From Physcomitrium patens (taxonomy: Eukaryota > Streptophyta > Bryopsida > Funariales > Funariaceae): a DNA stretch of 64,000 nt. The DNA lies in the NCBI RefSeq assembly GCF_000002425.4, contig NC_037267.1:6585396-6649395 (forward strand). The letters run 5' to 3'. A model generated the notes under the pieces. That model was given only the letters and a program-made list of their open reading frames with translations, was not told the DNA's origin and made no database searches. Each line of letters starts with the position of its first letter. The stretch's first letter is position 1. Made by a program: the position numbers and the translations under genes. Positions 40,708 to 49,869 of the stretch are shown one piece after another.

Positions 40708-40940
40708 AAGTTTAACTTTTAACCTTTAATATTCTCACTTTAACTTTTAACTTTAACTTTTAACTTTAACTTGAATTTTAACTTTTTAATTGAACTTTTA
40801 ATTTTAAATTTTTACTTAACCTTTAATCTTAACTTTTTACTTAATTTTTTTACTTAACCTTTTAATTTTAACTTTAACTTAATCTTTTAATTTTAACTTT
40901 TAACTTAACTTTTAACTTAACTTTTAATTCAAATTTAAGT
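40708..40940. repeat. TTTTAACTTTAAC-type minisatellite
   Basis: About 230 bp of imperfect tandem units built from TTAACTTT and TTTTAA words of 6-13 bp, almost lacking G on this strand. The strand asymmetry is striking for so long a tract. Confidence 0.85.
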
Positions 40941-41547
40941 TTTATTCTTATGGTCAATTAATAGTAATAATTTAGTTAATTATTTTTATTATATTTTCAT
41001 AGTAAATTTCATTTAACATGTTAATTTAATATTGGTAACCATTGCTTGGAAGGCCTAAACTAATTGAATTTTTAATATAAAGATTTAAATTAATCTAAAA
41101 ATTACACAATTGAGAACTCTCCAATTCCACCTCTTAGACTTGTTGTATGGTATAGGTTTCATCAAGTAGTGAAATTTGGCCTCACACCATCTATCTCAAG
41201 ATAATTTTTAGACATAATATAATGATTTATTAAAGCTTTAGTATGCAATTCATACTGCCTAGCATACTGTAATTTCTCACAACTAAGCTCTCCAACTTGC
41301 TATTTATATTGTATGTGATAATTCACTCTCCTTGCAACGTTCCATCTCCTTCCAATGATACAACCATTCATTACATATAATAATCTATAATCCTATCATT
41401 TCCATATCATAATTTAGAAACAATAATTAGACAAAGGTTGGTATTTCAACTTGTGTATTCTAGTGCCTAGTATTTTGACTATATTCTAGTCATGGGTATA
41501 ATAATAGAACAAAAACAAAAATATATATCGAAAGAAACATTAAAGAA

Positions 41548-41548
<1 letters not shown>

Positions 41549-41581
<33 letters not shown>
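41549..41581. repeat. poly(T) tract
   Basis: About 31 consecutive T bases, 136 bp before the lower end of element E. A reverse-strand poly(A) tail of a LINE or retroposon is possible, but no body is seen. Confidence 0.85.
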
Positions 41582-41584
<3 letters not shown>

Positions 41585-41717
41585 CTACTCAATTTTAATT
41601 TACTACATCACAAATTGATGAAAAAAAAAAACGTTCTTATTAAGTAAAACAATAAAAATCTATATCAAATTAAGTCAAACTATCTCTCATACTACAAAGG
41701 AAGAATTCAAGAGTGTA

Positions 41718-42262
41718 TGTCAACAACATGAACTAAAAAAGATGCATTAACTTAAAAAATCTATGTCAAAAGTAAAATAAAAAATAGCAATTAAGTAGTA
41801 TGTATATTATAAAGAAATTGAAATGGCCATTTCCAAAAGACAAGGAAGTTAGACACTCTTAAATCTAAACTAAAAGTAAGAAAGAAGTTGACAAGAGTGA
41901 AGAGGGCTTCATTCTTTCCTTTATATATACTATTTAACTAGGAGCTATGTCGCAATATTCTTTAGGACCTTTAATATGAGTTGACTTTATAGGATACATG
42001 CCTTCGCTTATAAGGCAAGTTTTCTATGTGTGTGCCACATAGTTAGCTTGTTCTTCAAGTTACCAACATGTGTGGTACATGGTTAACTTGTTGACCACGT
42101 TTCTAATCTAAAAAATCAATTATAGATATCTATAAAATCAAAGCAACATCTATAAAGCTTCTAAAAAGCTTCTATAGAAGATATTATAGAATTAATCTAC
42201 TTTTATATATTTTTATCTAATCATATAGGTAATTATTGGTTTACATGTATATGTCTATAATA
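41718..42262 (-). mobile_element. 3' LTR of element E (family 1)
   Basis: About 545 bp matching the reverse complement of the element A LTR throughout, from TGTCA at 41,718 to the decayed counterpart of the TGTCACGG start at 42,262. The TATA box and downstream palindrome region remain recognisable. Confidence 0.85.
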
Positions 42263-42304
42263 TTATCCTCCCTTATAGGGACAAGTTCCACGAGGAGCAA
42301 TCAT

Positions 42305-42728
42305 CATATGTTGAAAAAATTCAAGATGAGGCAAATTATATTTGTCATATACTCTAATCTTTGTTCTCTTTGAAGATGATTGATATAGTCTTTTAACTAT
42401 TGATAGTGTCTCATACAAAGGTGAAAAGACCACCCGTTATTTGGTTGTTGTTGAGACCTTCATAACTTTTTTTAAATAAAAAATTTAAAATACCATCAAG
42501 AATTTTTCCTACCTCGAGTAAAATCACCAAACATGAGGAGTTCTTTTCAAGGTCGTGATATCAAATATGTTGTATCTTGCCATCTATTTAAGAAAAAATA
42601 TGTTGTTCTTGAAGATCTTCATGTCAATTGCGTCGTCTTAAAGGTTGTGACAATCATAATGTTTCATTTGGCAGGTCAGCAAATGAGGGCTCTTAAGTCA
42701 AATCTATTAGTTGCTGATTTTCTATCTC
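42305..42728 (-). pseudogene. ORF3 relic of element E
   Basis: Aligns base for base with ORF3 of elements A and D between the chromodomain and the 3' LTR, with many G-to-A changes and several broken codons. Start and stop codons are both lost. It shows that ORF3 was already part of the family when this old copy inserted. Confidence 0.75.
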
Positions 42729-42799
42729 CTTAATATCACAAATATAAAGTAGCTACAACAAGGATAGAAAGTAGAATGTTATCTTACCTAGATCTTATT

Positions 42800-43600
42800 T
42801 TTTTTTATAGAAGAGGTCTTGATTGTAGTTTTAATGGATGTTATTGATAAAAAGCCTTCATCTTCTTTGCTCCATTTTCAAGATTCTTTGTTGGCTCACA
42901 TGTACATTCACTAATATCATATCCACACCAATAGACAAGATATTCCAATTTATTTCAACGTTGCCTTAAATCTAGAACTTCTTCCATTTCAAACTTTTCA
43001 TGATTGTCCACTTCTATAGAAGGAGGTGGAGCTTGTTTTCTTCTTGGTATGTTCATAGTCTTATATGATTCAAGAAGAGACACGTGGATGATAAGATGGA
43101 TCTTCATTAATTCTAATACATATAATCAATAAGCAATTGGATTGATTTTTTCACAAATAAGAAAAGGTCTAAGCCTATAGTAGTTTAACTTATTACATGG
43201 ATGGATAGTCTTAATGTTATGATGAAGTAACAATACCTTATCACCAATATTAAAGTGTGGTTATTCCTTTTGATAGGCATCTACACTGATACTTTGTTAT
43301 TCTTGAGTTTTCTTTAATTGCACCTTTATTATTGCATGTAGCTCAAGCAAAGAATTTGCCAAATATTTTGCCGTATGATTATCAATTTTTGAAAAGTCAT
43401 AAGTATCAAGTTATAGATAATAACCATAATTAGCAAAAAAAGGTGTTTGTTACATAAAATAATGTATTGTATTATTATAAACAAATTTTCTCAATGGTAA
43501 GAAGGTTCTCTAATTGTCTTATTGATAATCGATGGTACACCTTATGTATTACTCCAAAACTTAATTTATATACTCCGTCTATCCATTAGTTTGAGGATAA
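42800..43600 (-). pseudogene. chromodomain and integrase C-terminus of element E
   Basis: Near 42,880-43,060 the sequence matches the element A and B chromodomain and the preceding phrase about FHVSLLEPY, in broken frames. The rest matches the integrase C-terminal region. Confidence 0.65.
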
Positions 43601-44361
43601 AAGGCTGAAGATAGTTTTATGTCTACTTTTGAAATCTTGAAAGTATTAATATGATTTGAGTCCCCCTATCCAATATAATATCCTTGGATAATCCATAATA
43701 TTGATAGATATGGTTAAGAAAAAACTTAGTTGTTTCTTTACTTGTGATAAATTTTATACATAGTACAAAATATGCCATTTTTGTAAAACAATCTACTATC
43801 ACAAATATAGAATCATACAAATCTGAGATTAAAAGATTCGTGATAAAATCCATAGAAATAGGAGACCGTAATTATTCTAAAATAGATAATGGCTCAAAGA
43901 GTCTATAGGATCAATGATGGGGAGTTTTTTTTATCTTGAACAAACATCACATGATTGAAAAAAAATCTTTGATTGCCTTCCACATTTGCAATCATTAAAA
44001 ATCTCTAGATATTAGCTCTAAAGTCTTGTTGTGTTCAAAATATCCAACTACTAGAAAATTGTGGTGTTCTTGAAGAACATGTAAATATACTTCTCTTTTT
44101 GAAATATATAGGCATCCTTCAAAATAAAGTAGGTTATTTTTGAATTCGAATTTAGAAGCATCATGAGACTTAGAAGAAGGATTCTTGATATCATGAAAAA
44201 GAAGATCAGAAGACATACTTGATTAAATTTATTTGACAAAAATTGAATCATCAATTAATATTGATTTCATTATTCAAAGATGAAAATTCTCACGCTTCAA
44301 AAGAATCATTATTTGTTGATCAAAAGATGCATCTCTTTCTTTTGGTGCAAGATAAGGATGT
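43600..44361 (-). pseudogene. integrase relic of element E
   Basis: One frame (43,623-43,853) holds the first catalytic region (MDFITNL) and the second Asp region (DIILDRGTQ). Another (43,995-44,216) holds the part upstream of the HHCC finger, with the phrase LQEHHNFLVVGYFEHNKTLE. Stops and frameshifts separate them. Confidence 0.85.
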
Positions 44362-45603
44362 TATCATATTGTAATTGCTTATAGTTTGTAAAAATTAATT
44401 AAGACATATAATATGTTTGTACATCTTGATGTAGATTAAAGTGGTTAGTAAATAAATTTAAAGAGAATTCATATAAGAAAATTTATTTGAAAATTTATCT
44501 ATTTTGATTATAGTGTTTATATTATATAGGATTTAGATATTTAGTATAAAGCTTAAGAGAATGTTGGAGTTTAAAGATGAAAGTCTAAACTATTAGGAGG
44601 CTTATTGGAAAGGATGAAAATAAGGTATGGTTGGATGAAGACAAGGGATGAAGACCTTATTGGTCGAATGTCATACCCAATGGGCTTCTAGGAGGCTATC
44701 CAAGGCCTTATTAGGGATTAGGATTTTTTTTTCCATGGCATTCGAGCTTTGGAGACTAGGATTAGTAAGTTTAGGATTTTGGATATAATTTGGATGAAGA
44801 GTTTGTGTAATTTCGAGTTTTTGTAAAGGAGATATAGGTATTCAAAGTTAAGATATCAAATTTGTACATACTATCATTCTTTAAAGCATAACATATGTGT
44901 ATGGAGAGTAATGAAAGATCGGCAATTGAATTTAGAAAGAAAACTTTTTTAACTACATTTTACATCTATTATTTTATGAATTCCAAGTTTTGATGAAGGA
45001 GTTATAAGGCATTGAAGATAGCACAAGTAAATCAAAGGTAGTAAGTGAGTCATTTTGTTGATAGTAATGGTTGGAGCCATATCTTGAGTTTTTCGATGAA
45101 GTTTTAGCTCAAAATTTTTAAAAATATGAGTTATTAGGTTAAAAAGCTATAGATCAAAGTTTCATGGTATTTGAGTACTTATTTTGTGAAATATGAAGAA
45201 TATAGCACGTGGGTGTATGTAAGCTAGGATTTAAAGCTACTATTAGGATTTTGGTGATAACTCAAGATCCGTAATGAATTTATAATAATTTTTTTTTTAG
45301 TAGTTTTTGAAAATATTTCAGTACTTTGTGTGAAATTTATGATTGTTTGAAGGGTCCAATCGTGAGATATGAGTTGTTGAAGTTCAAGAAATATTTTTCA
45401 TAAAGATATATAAGGTTTTAAGATACTTTATCATACATTTGGGTGTTTTTTTGGTACTTGGGCTTATATATTGATATAATTGCCCTAAAAGAGAACATAT
45501 TATATATAAAAATTTGGTACTTTTATATCTTAGACTTAATTTAGTATTTAGTAGCAACTAGAAGCCCAGTGCTTTCTTGAGGCAAACTCTCTCTATCTCA
45601 ACA
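44362..45603. mobile_element. family-3 solo LTR (G2) inside element E
   Basis: About 1,242 bp homologous along its length to G1 (58,007-59,257), inserted in E pol between RNase H and integrase. Flanked by a 4-bp duplication, atgt (44,358-44,361) and acgt (45,604-45,607), differing by one C-to-T type change. No coding interior, so it arose by LTR-LTR recombination. Confidence 0.8.
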
Positions 45604-45607
45604 ACGT

Positions 45608-46684
45608 CTAAAAAGGGCATCTAATAAACCTTATTATTTTTTAGGTTAATATATGATCTTGAAATCAAATCTTAATAAAGACATGCTCCAACATGCTTGG
45701 CGACAATTCAATACATGTATTGACATGAAGTAGTTGAGATTTTTGTAATCTATATTCATGATGACTAGACCATAAGTACCTTCTAAATAATGAACCATTC
45801 TTGAATAGAATCTACAATTGCAAAAAATTCTTTATTGTGGATCTCATAATTAATCTTCGCCATTGAAAATTTTTTGGAATGAAAAGCTATTGGATGAAGT
45901 TTATCATATATTTTCATTTGTAATAATATGATACTCAAAGCAAAGTTGAATGCATCTGTTTTCATAAAGAATGCCTTAGAAAAGTCAACATGATACAAGA
46001 TTGGTGCAAAAATAAATGATATCTTTAAAGCTTTAAATGCTACTTCTATTTCTTCATTCCACTAAAGTTTTGTCTTTCAAAGTCAAACGTGTAAGTGGAG
46101 CTACAACTCGAGAAAAGTCCTTGATGTAGATCTAATAGTAGTTAGCAAATCTCAAAAAATATTAGACATCTAGTACTATTTTTGAGATCTTCCAATCTAT
46201 AATAGTTTGAATTTTCTTAGGATCCATCATAAGTCTATTATTTGAAATAACATAATCTAAAAAATCAACTTGAATAGTGTAGAATATATTTTTTTCTATC
46301 TTTGCATAGAATCCCACATCTCTTAATTTTTGTAATACACAATGAACATAAAATTCATATTCTTCTATATTCTTAAAATTGATCAAGATGTTGTCTATAT
46401 AAAAGACAATAAAATCATCTAAATTTTTTTTAAAAACATCATTCATAAGATGTTGAAAAGTTGCTGGTGCATTTATAAGTCTAAAAGGTATGACATTATA
46501 TTTAAAATGCTGATACTTGGTTTGAAATATAGTCTATTCATCTCCTTCTTTGATGCATATTTGATTATATGTTCCTCGTAGGTCTATTTTTGTATATATG
46601 TTAGCTTCATTCACATGATCAAAAAATCTAGATATTAAAGGTAGTTGGTACTTGTTCTTGATGGTGATCTTATTGAGTCCTTGA
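45608..46684 (-). pseudogene. RT and RNase H relic of element E
   Basis: RNase H at 45,783-45,998 keeps METDA-type wording as MKTDAFNFAL and the phrase EIHNKEFFAIVDS. RT at 46,162-46,446 keeps FYIDNILI where A has CYLDDILI, so the catalytic YxDD second Asp has become Asn. The RT start continues at 60,587 beyond element B. Confidence 0.88.
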
Positions 46685-46689
46685 TAATC
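46685..46689. repeat. target-site duplication of element B, lower copy
   Basis: TAATC, repeated directly at 60,582-60,586. Removing element B and one copy rejoins the RT reading of element E, which confirms the insertion. Confidence 0.88.
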
Positions 46690-46816
46690 TATCACGGATA
46701 CAGAAATACAGGCTCGAGATCTAATAAGAAGTTCAAGAAGAACTGACAAGAACTAGATTAATCAGATGAATACAAGAACAACACCAGAGAGGTGAGCTAG
46801 AGCTCCAAGAGATGTG

Positions 46817-46830
46817 TTGTCGAGACTGAA
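46817..46830 (-). promoter_or_regulatory. predicted mRNA 5' end in B LTR, complementary to its primer site
   Basis: Read on the minus strand, TTCAGTCTCGACAA begins 29 nt after the first T of the TATA box, where transcription should start. It is the exact reverse complement (14 of 14) of the sequence 2 nt inside the 5' LTR at 60,059-60,072. The corresponding place in the 5' LTR itself has two mismatches. Confidence 0.7.
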
Positions 46831-46864
46831 GAACTCTTCAGCCTCGATTCCAATATATACTCCT

Positions 46865-47145
46865 ATTTAGGAAGCTTCTCAAGCAAATTCTACCAACTAG
46901 GAAGCTTCTCAAGTAACTTCTACCAACTAGGAAGCTTCTCAAGTGACTTCTACCAATTAAGAAGCTTTTCAAGCAACTTCCACCAATTAAAAAGCTTCTC
47001 AAGCAACTTCTACCAACTAGGAAGCTTCTCAAGCAACTTCCACCAACTAGGAAGCTTTTCAAGTGACTTCTACCAACTAGGAAGCTTCTCAAGCAACTTC
47101 CACTAACTAAAAAGCTTCTCAAGGAACTTCTACCAACTAAGAAGG
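46865..47145. repeat. 30-bp minisatellite in B 3' LTR (nine units)
   Basis: Units of the form AGGAAGCTTCTCAAGCAACT plus a 10-bp tail, nine full copies and a partial one, each containing the palindrome GAAGCTTC or a close variant. It sits in U3 upstream of the TATA box. A repetitive open frame of 94 codons over it is a by-product of the 30-bp period. Confidence 0.95.
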
Positions 47146-47158
47146 TTCTAGAAGGTTC
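47141..47158. promoter_or_regulatory. four-unit heat-shock-element pattern in B 3' LTR
   Basis: GAAGGTTCTAGAAGGTTC gives alternating GAA and TTC blocks with exact 2-bp spacing four times, the optimal arrangement for trimeric heat-shock factor. Confidence 0.6.
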
Positions 47159-47202
47159 CAGAGATTTGCTTCTAAAAGGTTCTAAGGACTATGTCCTTAA
47201 CA

Positions 47203-47220
47203 TCACCCCCTCCTTTAGCT
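47203..47220 (-). other. polypurine tract of element B
   Basis: On the minus strand the bases just before the 3' LTR read AAAGGAGGGGGTGA, a typical plus-strand primer site. Confidence 0.85.
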
Positions 47221-47252
47221 TCGAGGTCTCTGAGAAGCAATATTATTATTAA

Positions 47253-47606
47253 TCAGTACCAACGCAAGAAAATGAAGATCTGTCGCATAACGTCTGCTAT
47301 GAATTCCAACTGTTATTCACGAGGCAAGTGGTTCATTGGCCCTTGAAGCCAATGGTAGAGGCCCACGCCTTTGACTTCTAACCAAGGATGAACTTTCGTG
47401 TCTTCATTGTGAAATTGTCTTACAAACACGCCTTCTAGGTGACCATCATAAGCAAGCTCGAATTCAAATACAATTACCAGTGATCGGTTACTCGGTATCC
47501 TCCGTCATCGTCATGGTATAGGCGATTCTTCATCTTGGGGTCGCCTTCGTGAGCTAGTCGATTGAGATAATTTGATTGGCATAGTATCTATTTCTTGGCT
47601 ATCCAT
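47253..47606 (-). pseudogene. ORF3 of element B, broken by three stop codons
   Basis: A 118-codon frame between the chromodomain and the polypurine tract. It aligns with ORF3 of element A: MPIKLSQ against ETLRLSQ, an Arg-rich patch, then a shared C-terminal core with GLYHWLQGPMNHL against GHYRWLRGPINYL, followed by an E-F/Y-hydrophobic-A helix and R-Q/R-I. Three in-frame stops, two near the Arg-rich patch and one after the core, all fit CGA or CAA changed to a stop. LTR families 1 and 2 differ completely, so the shared frame is unlikely to be chance. Confidence 0.8.
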
Positions 47607-47699
47607 ATCAGAAGGCTATTGAAAAAATTCTATTTTATCAACTACGAGTTTTGGTGGTGCTCTCCACTTTTCTTATATTCTTGGATGAACAAGCTTCAA

Positions 47700-48036
47700 A
47701 AGGAAGCTATCCTCGAATCGGCTTAGGTTTATGAGGATGTTGTTGATAAAATTCCTGTACCTTTTGTGGCGCATTGGCAAGATTTTCAGCTGGTTCCCAC
47801 GTTCGCTCATTGATATCGTAGCTGCACCAATGAACAAGATACTCTAACTTGCCCCACCTTTGTCGTGAATCCAATACTTTTTCGACCTCATATTCCTCGT
47901 GGTTCTCGATCTCAATACTAGGTGGCGGACATTGCACTCTTCTAGGAAAGGACGACTCTCGATAAGGCTCCAACAGAGAAACATGAAAGACTGGATGTAC
48001 CTTCATAGAAGCCGGTAATTCCAGACGGTACGCCAC
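47700..48036 (-). CDS. integrase C-terminus and chromodomain of element B
   Basis: An open frame of 109 codons: [12 protein letters not shown] (the conserved end of chromovirus integrase), a Pro-rich link, then a chromodomain with [20 protein letters not shown] and [10 protein letters not shown]. The aromatic cage positions Y, W and W are present. Chromodomains direct integration to methylated-histone chromatin. The upstream frame is broken. Confidence 0.88.
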
Positions 48037-49127
48037 TGGATTGATTTGCTTTTGGATGATAAATGGTCCTAATCTTCAATAGTCCAACTTATCACATGGT
48101 CGCTTGGTCTTGATATTCCGTCGAAGAAGCCATGCTTTATCTCTAATTTTGAAAGTAGGTGCTTGATTCCGAAATCTATCTGCAGACGCCTTGTAGGATT
48201 CTTCATCGGATTATAATTGAAGCTTCAACGTAGTTTGAAGCTGTAATAGTTGCTTCGCAAATTATTTAGCTACTGGATTGTTATTTGTTGACGGACTTAA
48301 TAAATCAAACTTTGGATGATACCCATAGTTAGCAAAGAATGGTGTGTATTGAGTCGACACATGGAGGGTGTTGTTATATGCAAACTTGGCTAGCAGCAGA
48401 TATGCGGTCCAATCGTCTTGCTGATAGTTGATGCTGCATTGTAAGTATTGTTCCAAGACTTAGTTCACTCGTTTCGTTTGGCCGTCAGTTTGAGGATGAA
48501 AAGCCCAAGAAAGTTTGATATCTACCTTCAGTATCTCAAAAAGAAATCTCCAAAACTTTGATACGAACTCGGTTCCTCGATCTGATATGATATCATCTGG
48601 TAGTCCATGATAACGATACACATTATCAAGAAAGAGCCTTGCTGAGACTTCACTAGACGATGTCTTCTTGCAAGAAACAAAGTGCGCCATCTTTGTAAGC
48701 CGATCTACCACGACAAAGATGTTGTCAAATGAGTTCGATGATGGTAGGTCTGTGATAAAGTCCATGCAAAATGGAAGACCATGATCGACATAGAATCGAC
48801 AATGGTTGTAGAAGTCCATAAGGGCGATGTCGAGGATTCTTGGATCTTGAACAAATATCGTAGGAGAGGACAAAATCTTTCACATCCTTTCACATTTGGG
48901 GCCACCAAAAATCTCGAGAAATAAGCTCCAAGGTCTTGTTGAATCCAAAATGTCTCACAGCTGGAAAATCGTGGCGAGATTGAAGAACTCGAAGTCGTGC
49001 TAGTCCTTTTGGAATATACAACTGCTCCTCAAAGTATAAAAGATCTCCCTCCACCTTGAACTTGTCGTCATTGATACGCTGCTTGATATCAATGGCTACT
49101 GGATCTTCAATAGTTACGGCATGTACC
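48037..49127 (-). pseudogene. integrase of element B
   Basis: Frames 48,262-48,456 and 48,460-48,873 carry the catalytic core: MDFITDLPSS (first Asp), ISDRGTEFVS (second Asp) and TDGQTKRVN, where the catalytic Glu of the usual QTERVN is Lys. A stop follows. The HHCC finger region continues to 49,127, where element A is inserted. With the Glu lost and stops present it cannot work. Confidence 0.88.
49123..49127. repeat. target-site duplication of element A, left copy
   Basis: GTACC, matched by ATACC at 55,458-55,462 with a single G-to-A difference. Joining the flanks restores the B pol reading across the site. Confidence 0.85.
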
Positions 49128-49200
49128 TGTCACGGACATACATATAATTACCTATATGAATAGATAAAAGTATGTAAAAGTAGGTTAATTGTGTAATATC

Positions 49201-49226
49201 TTCTAGAGAAGCTTCTTAGAAGCTTC
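49201..49226. promoter_or_regulatory. GAAGCTTC pair, heat-shock-element-like, in A 5' LTR
   Basis: Two GAAGCTTC (GAAnnTTC) palindromes 3 bp apart, preceded by TTCTAGA. Spacing is one base off the perfect consensus, so this is a gapped rather than ideal element. The same arrangement recurs at 55,001-55,026 and in element D near 63,450-63,480. Confidence 0.45.
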
Positions 49227-49449
49227 ATAGATGCTGCTTTGACTTTATAGGAGTCTATAGTTGACTTTTAGGTTAGAAACTTGGTCAACAAGTTAGCCAT
49301 GTGCCACACATGTTGGAAGCTTAAAGAACAAGCTAACTACGTGGTCCATCCATAGAAAACTTGCCTTGCAAGCAAAGGCATGTGGCCTAAAAAGTCAACA
49401 TATATTGGAGGTCTTATAGAACATCGCCACGTGGCTTCTAGTTAGATAG

Positions 49450-49491
49450 TATATATAGAGGCAAGAGTGAAGCCCTCTTCACTCTTGTCAA
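49450..49491 (+). promoter_or_regulatory. element A core promoter and predicted mRNA start
   Basis: TATATATA begins at 49,450; 31 bp downstream, at 49,481, begins ACTCTTGTCAA, the 11 nt complementary to the primer site. The left arm of a perfect inverted repeat (11-bp arms, 4-bp loop, 49,462-49,487) lies between, so the start site sits in its right arm. Confidence 0.7.
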
Positions 49492-49659
49492 CTCCTTTCT
49501 TGCTTCTAGTCCAGGTTCAAGAGTCTTTAGTTTCTTGTCTTGTGGCAATAGCCATTCCAGTTTCCTTTTAATATACCTACTTGTTTATATTTTGACTTAT
49601 TATATCGAGATAGCCTTTTGGTGTATATTTTTCCTCATCGAGTCTTTGTCCTTGACAGA

Positions 49660-49670
49660 TTGACAAGAGT
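49660..49670 (+). other. self-primer binding site of element A
   Basis: TTGACAAGAGT is the exact reverse complement of ACTCTTGTCAA at the predicted mRNA 5' end. It lies 2 nt inside the LTR, the spacing expected if integrase trims two bases after CA. No tRNA-type site starting TGG follows the LTR. This is the geometry of fungal Tf1, whose first 11 mRNA bases prime reverse transcription. Element E keeps the site with one mismatch. Confidence 0.7.
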
Positions 49671-49677
49671 ACACTTA

Positions 49678-49786
49678 CAATATCAGAGCTTTGTTTTTTC
49701 TTGAGTAAGAGTGGATTACCCCTTTCTCTTGACAAGACATAAGCGTATTAGAAGTTTGCGGATTACCCACTTCTAAACTGATATTG
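49678..49786 (+). ncRNA. branched leader RNA structure of element A
   Basis: A 9-bp closing stem (CAATATCAG 49,678-49,686 with CTGATATTG 49,778-49,786) encloses two hairpins. One has stem AAGAG/CTCTT (49,707-49,730), the other TTAGAAGT/ACTTCTAA (49,748-49,776), and both loops contain GGATTACC. It lies between the primer site and gag, where retroelements carry packaging or dimerisation signals. Element B has the same layout with different stems. Confidence 0.65.
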
Positions 49787-49869
49787 TTCTTAGTATCTTC
49801 TTTGTTATCAAGTCTTTCTTTTCTTTTGTCTTGAGCAATATCAAACAAATTTTTCTTCTTAGTATCATT

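Larger units (their letters stand above)
39121..41717. other. unassigned non-coding block, possibly a large LTR
   Basis: Composition is less AT-rich than its surroundings and there are no long ORFs. It could be the long LTR or non-coding interior of an unrecognised element: a distinct segment (39,300-40,670) is followed by a T-rich minisatellite. No paired copy was found in the window, so ends are undefined. Confidence 0.35.
46690..47202 (-). mobile_element. 3' LTR of element B (family 2)
   Basis: 513 bp; on the minus strand it begins TGTTAAGG and ends CCGTGATA. The U3 part carries nine 30-bp tandem units and a perfect four-unit heat-shock-element pattern; then a TATA box (46,852-46,859) and a predicted start of transcription near 46,830. 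It differs from the 5' LTR by one repeat unit, a 24-bp indel and scattered substitutions. Confidence 0.92.
49128..49657 (+). mobile_element. 5' LTR of element A
   Basis: Starts TGTCA and ends TGACA, a perfect 5-bp inverted repeat. U3 holds GAAGCTTC palindromes; the TATA box is at 49,450-49,457; a 26-bp palindrome spans the predicted start site. It pairs with the 3' LTR 5,800 bp away; the only difference seen is T/C in the segment ATAGAYGCTGC. Confidence 0.97.

Noticed and set aside
46838..47122. 94-codon repetitive ORF (RSFLVGGSCL units) on the minus strand, also at 60,223-60,477
   Set aside because: The period is exactly 30 bp, so any frame without a stop in the unit stays open; the array is in U3 of an LTR, upstream of its TATA box.
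49679..49690. tRNA-like primer site (ATATCAGAGCT resembles the common plant TGGTATCAGAGC)
   Set aside because: It lies 21 nt from the LTR, lacks the TGG needed to pair with a CCA end, and forms one side of the conserved closing stem of the leader structure.
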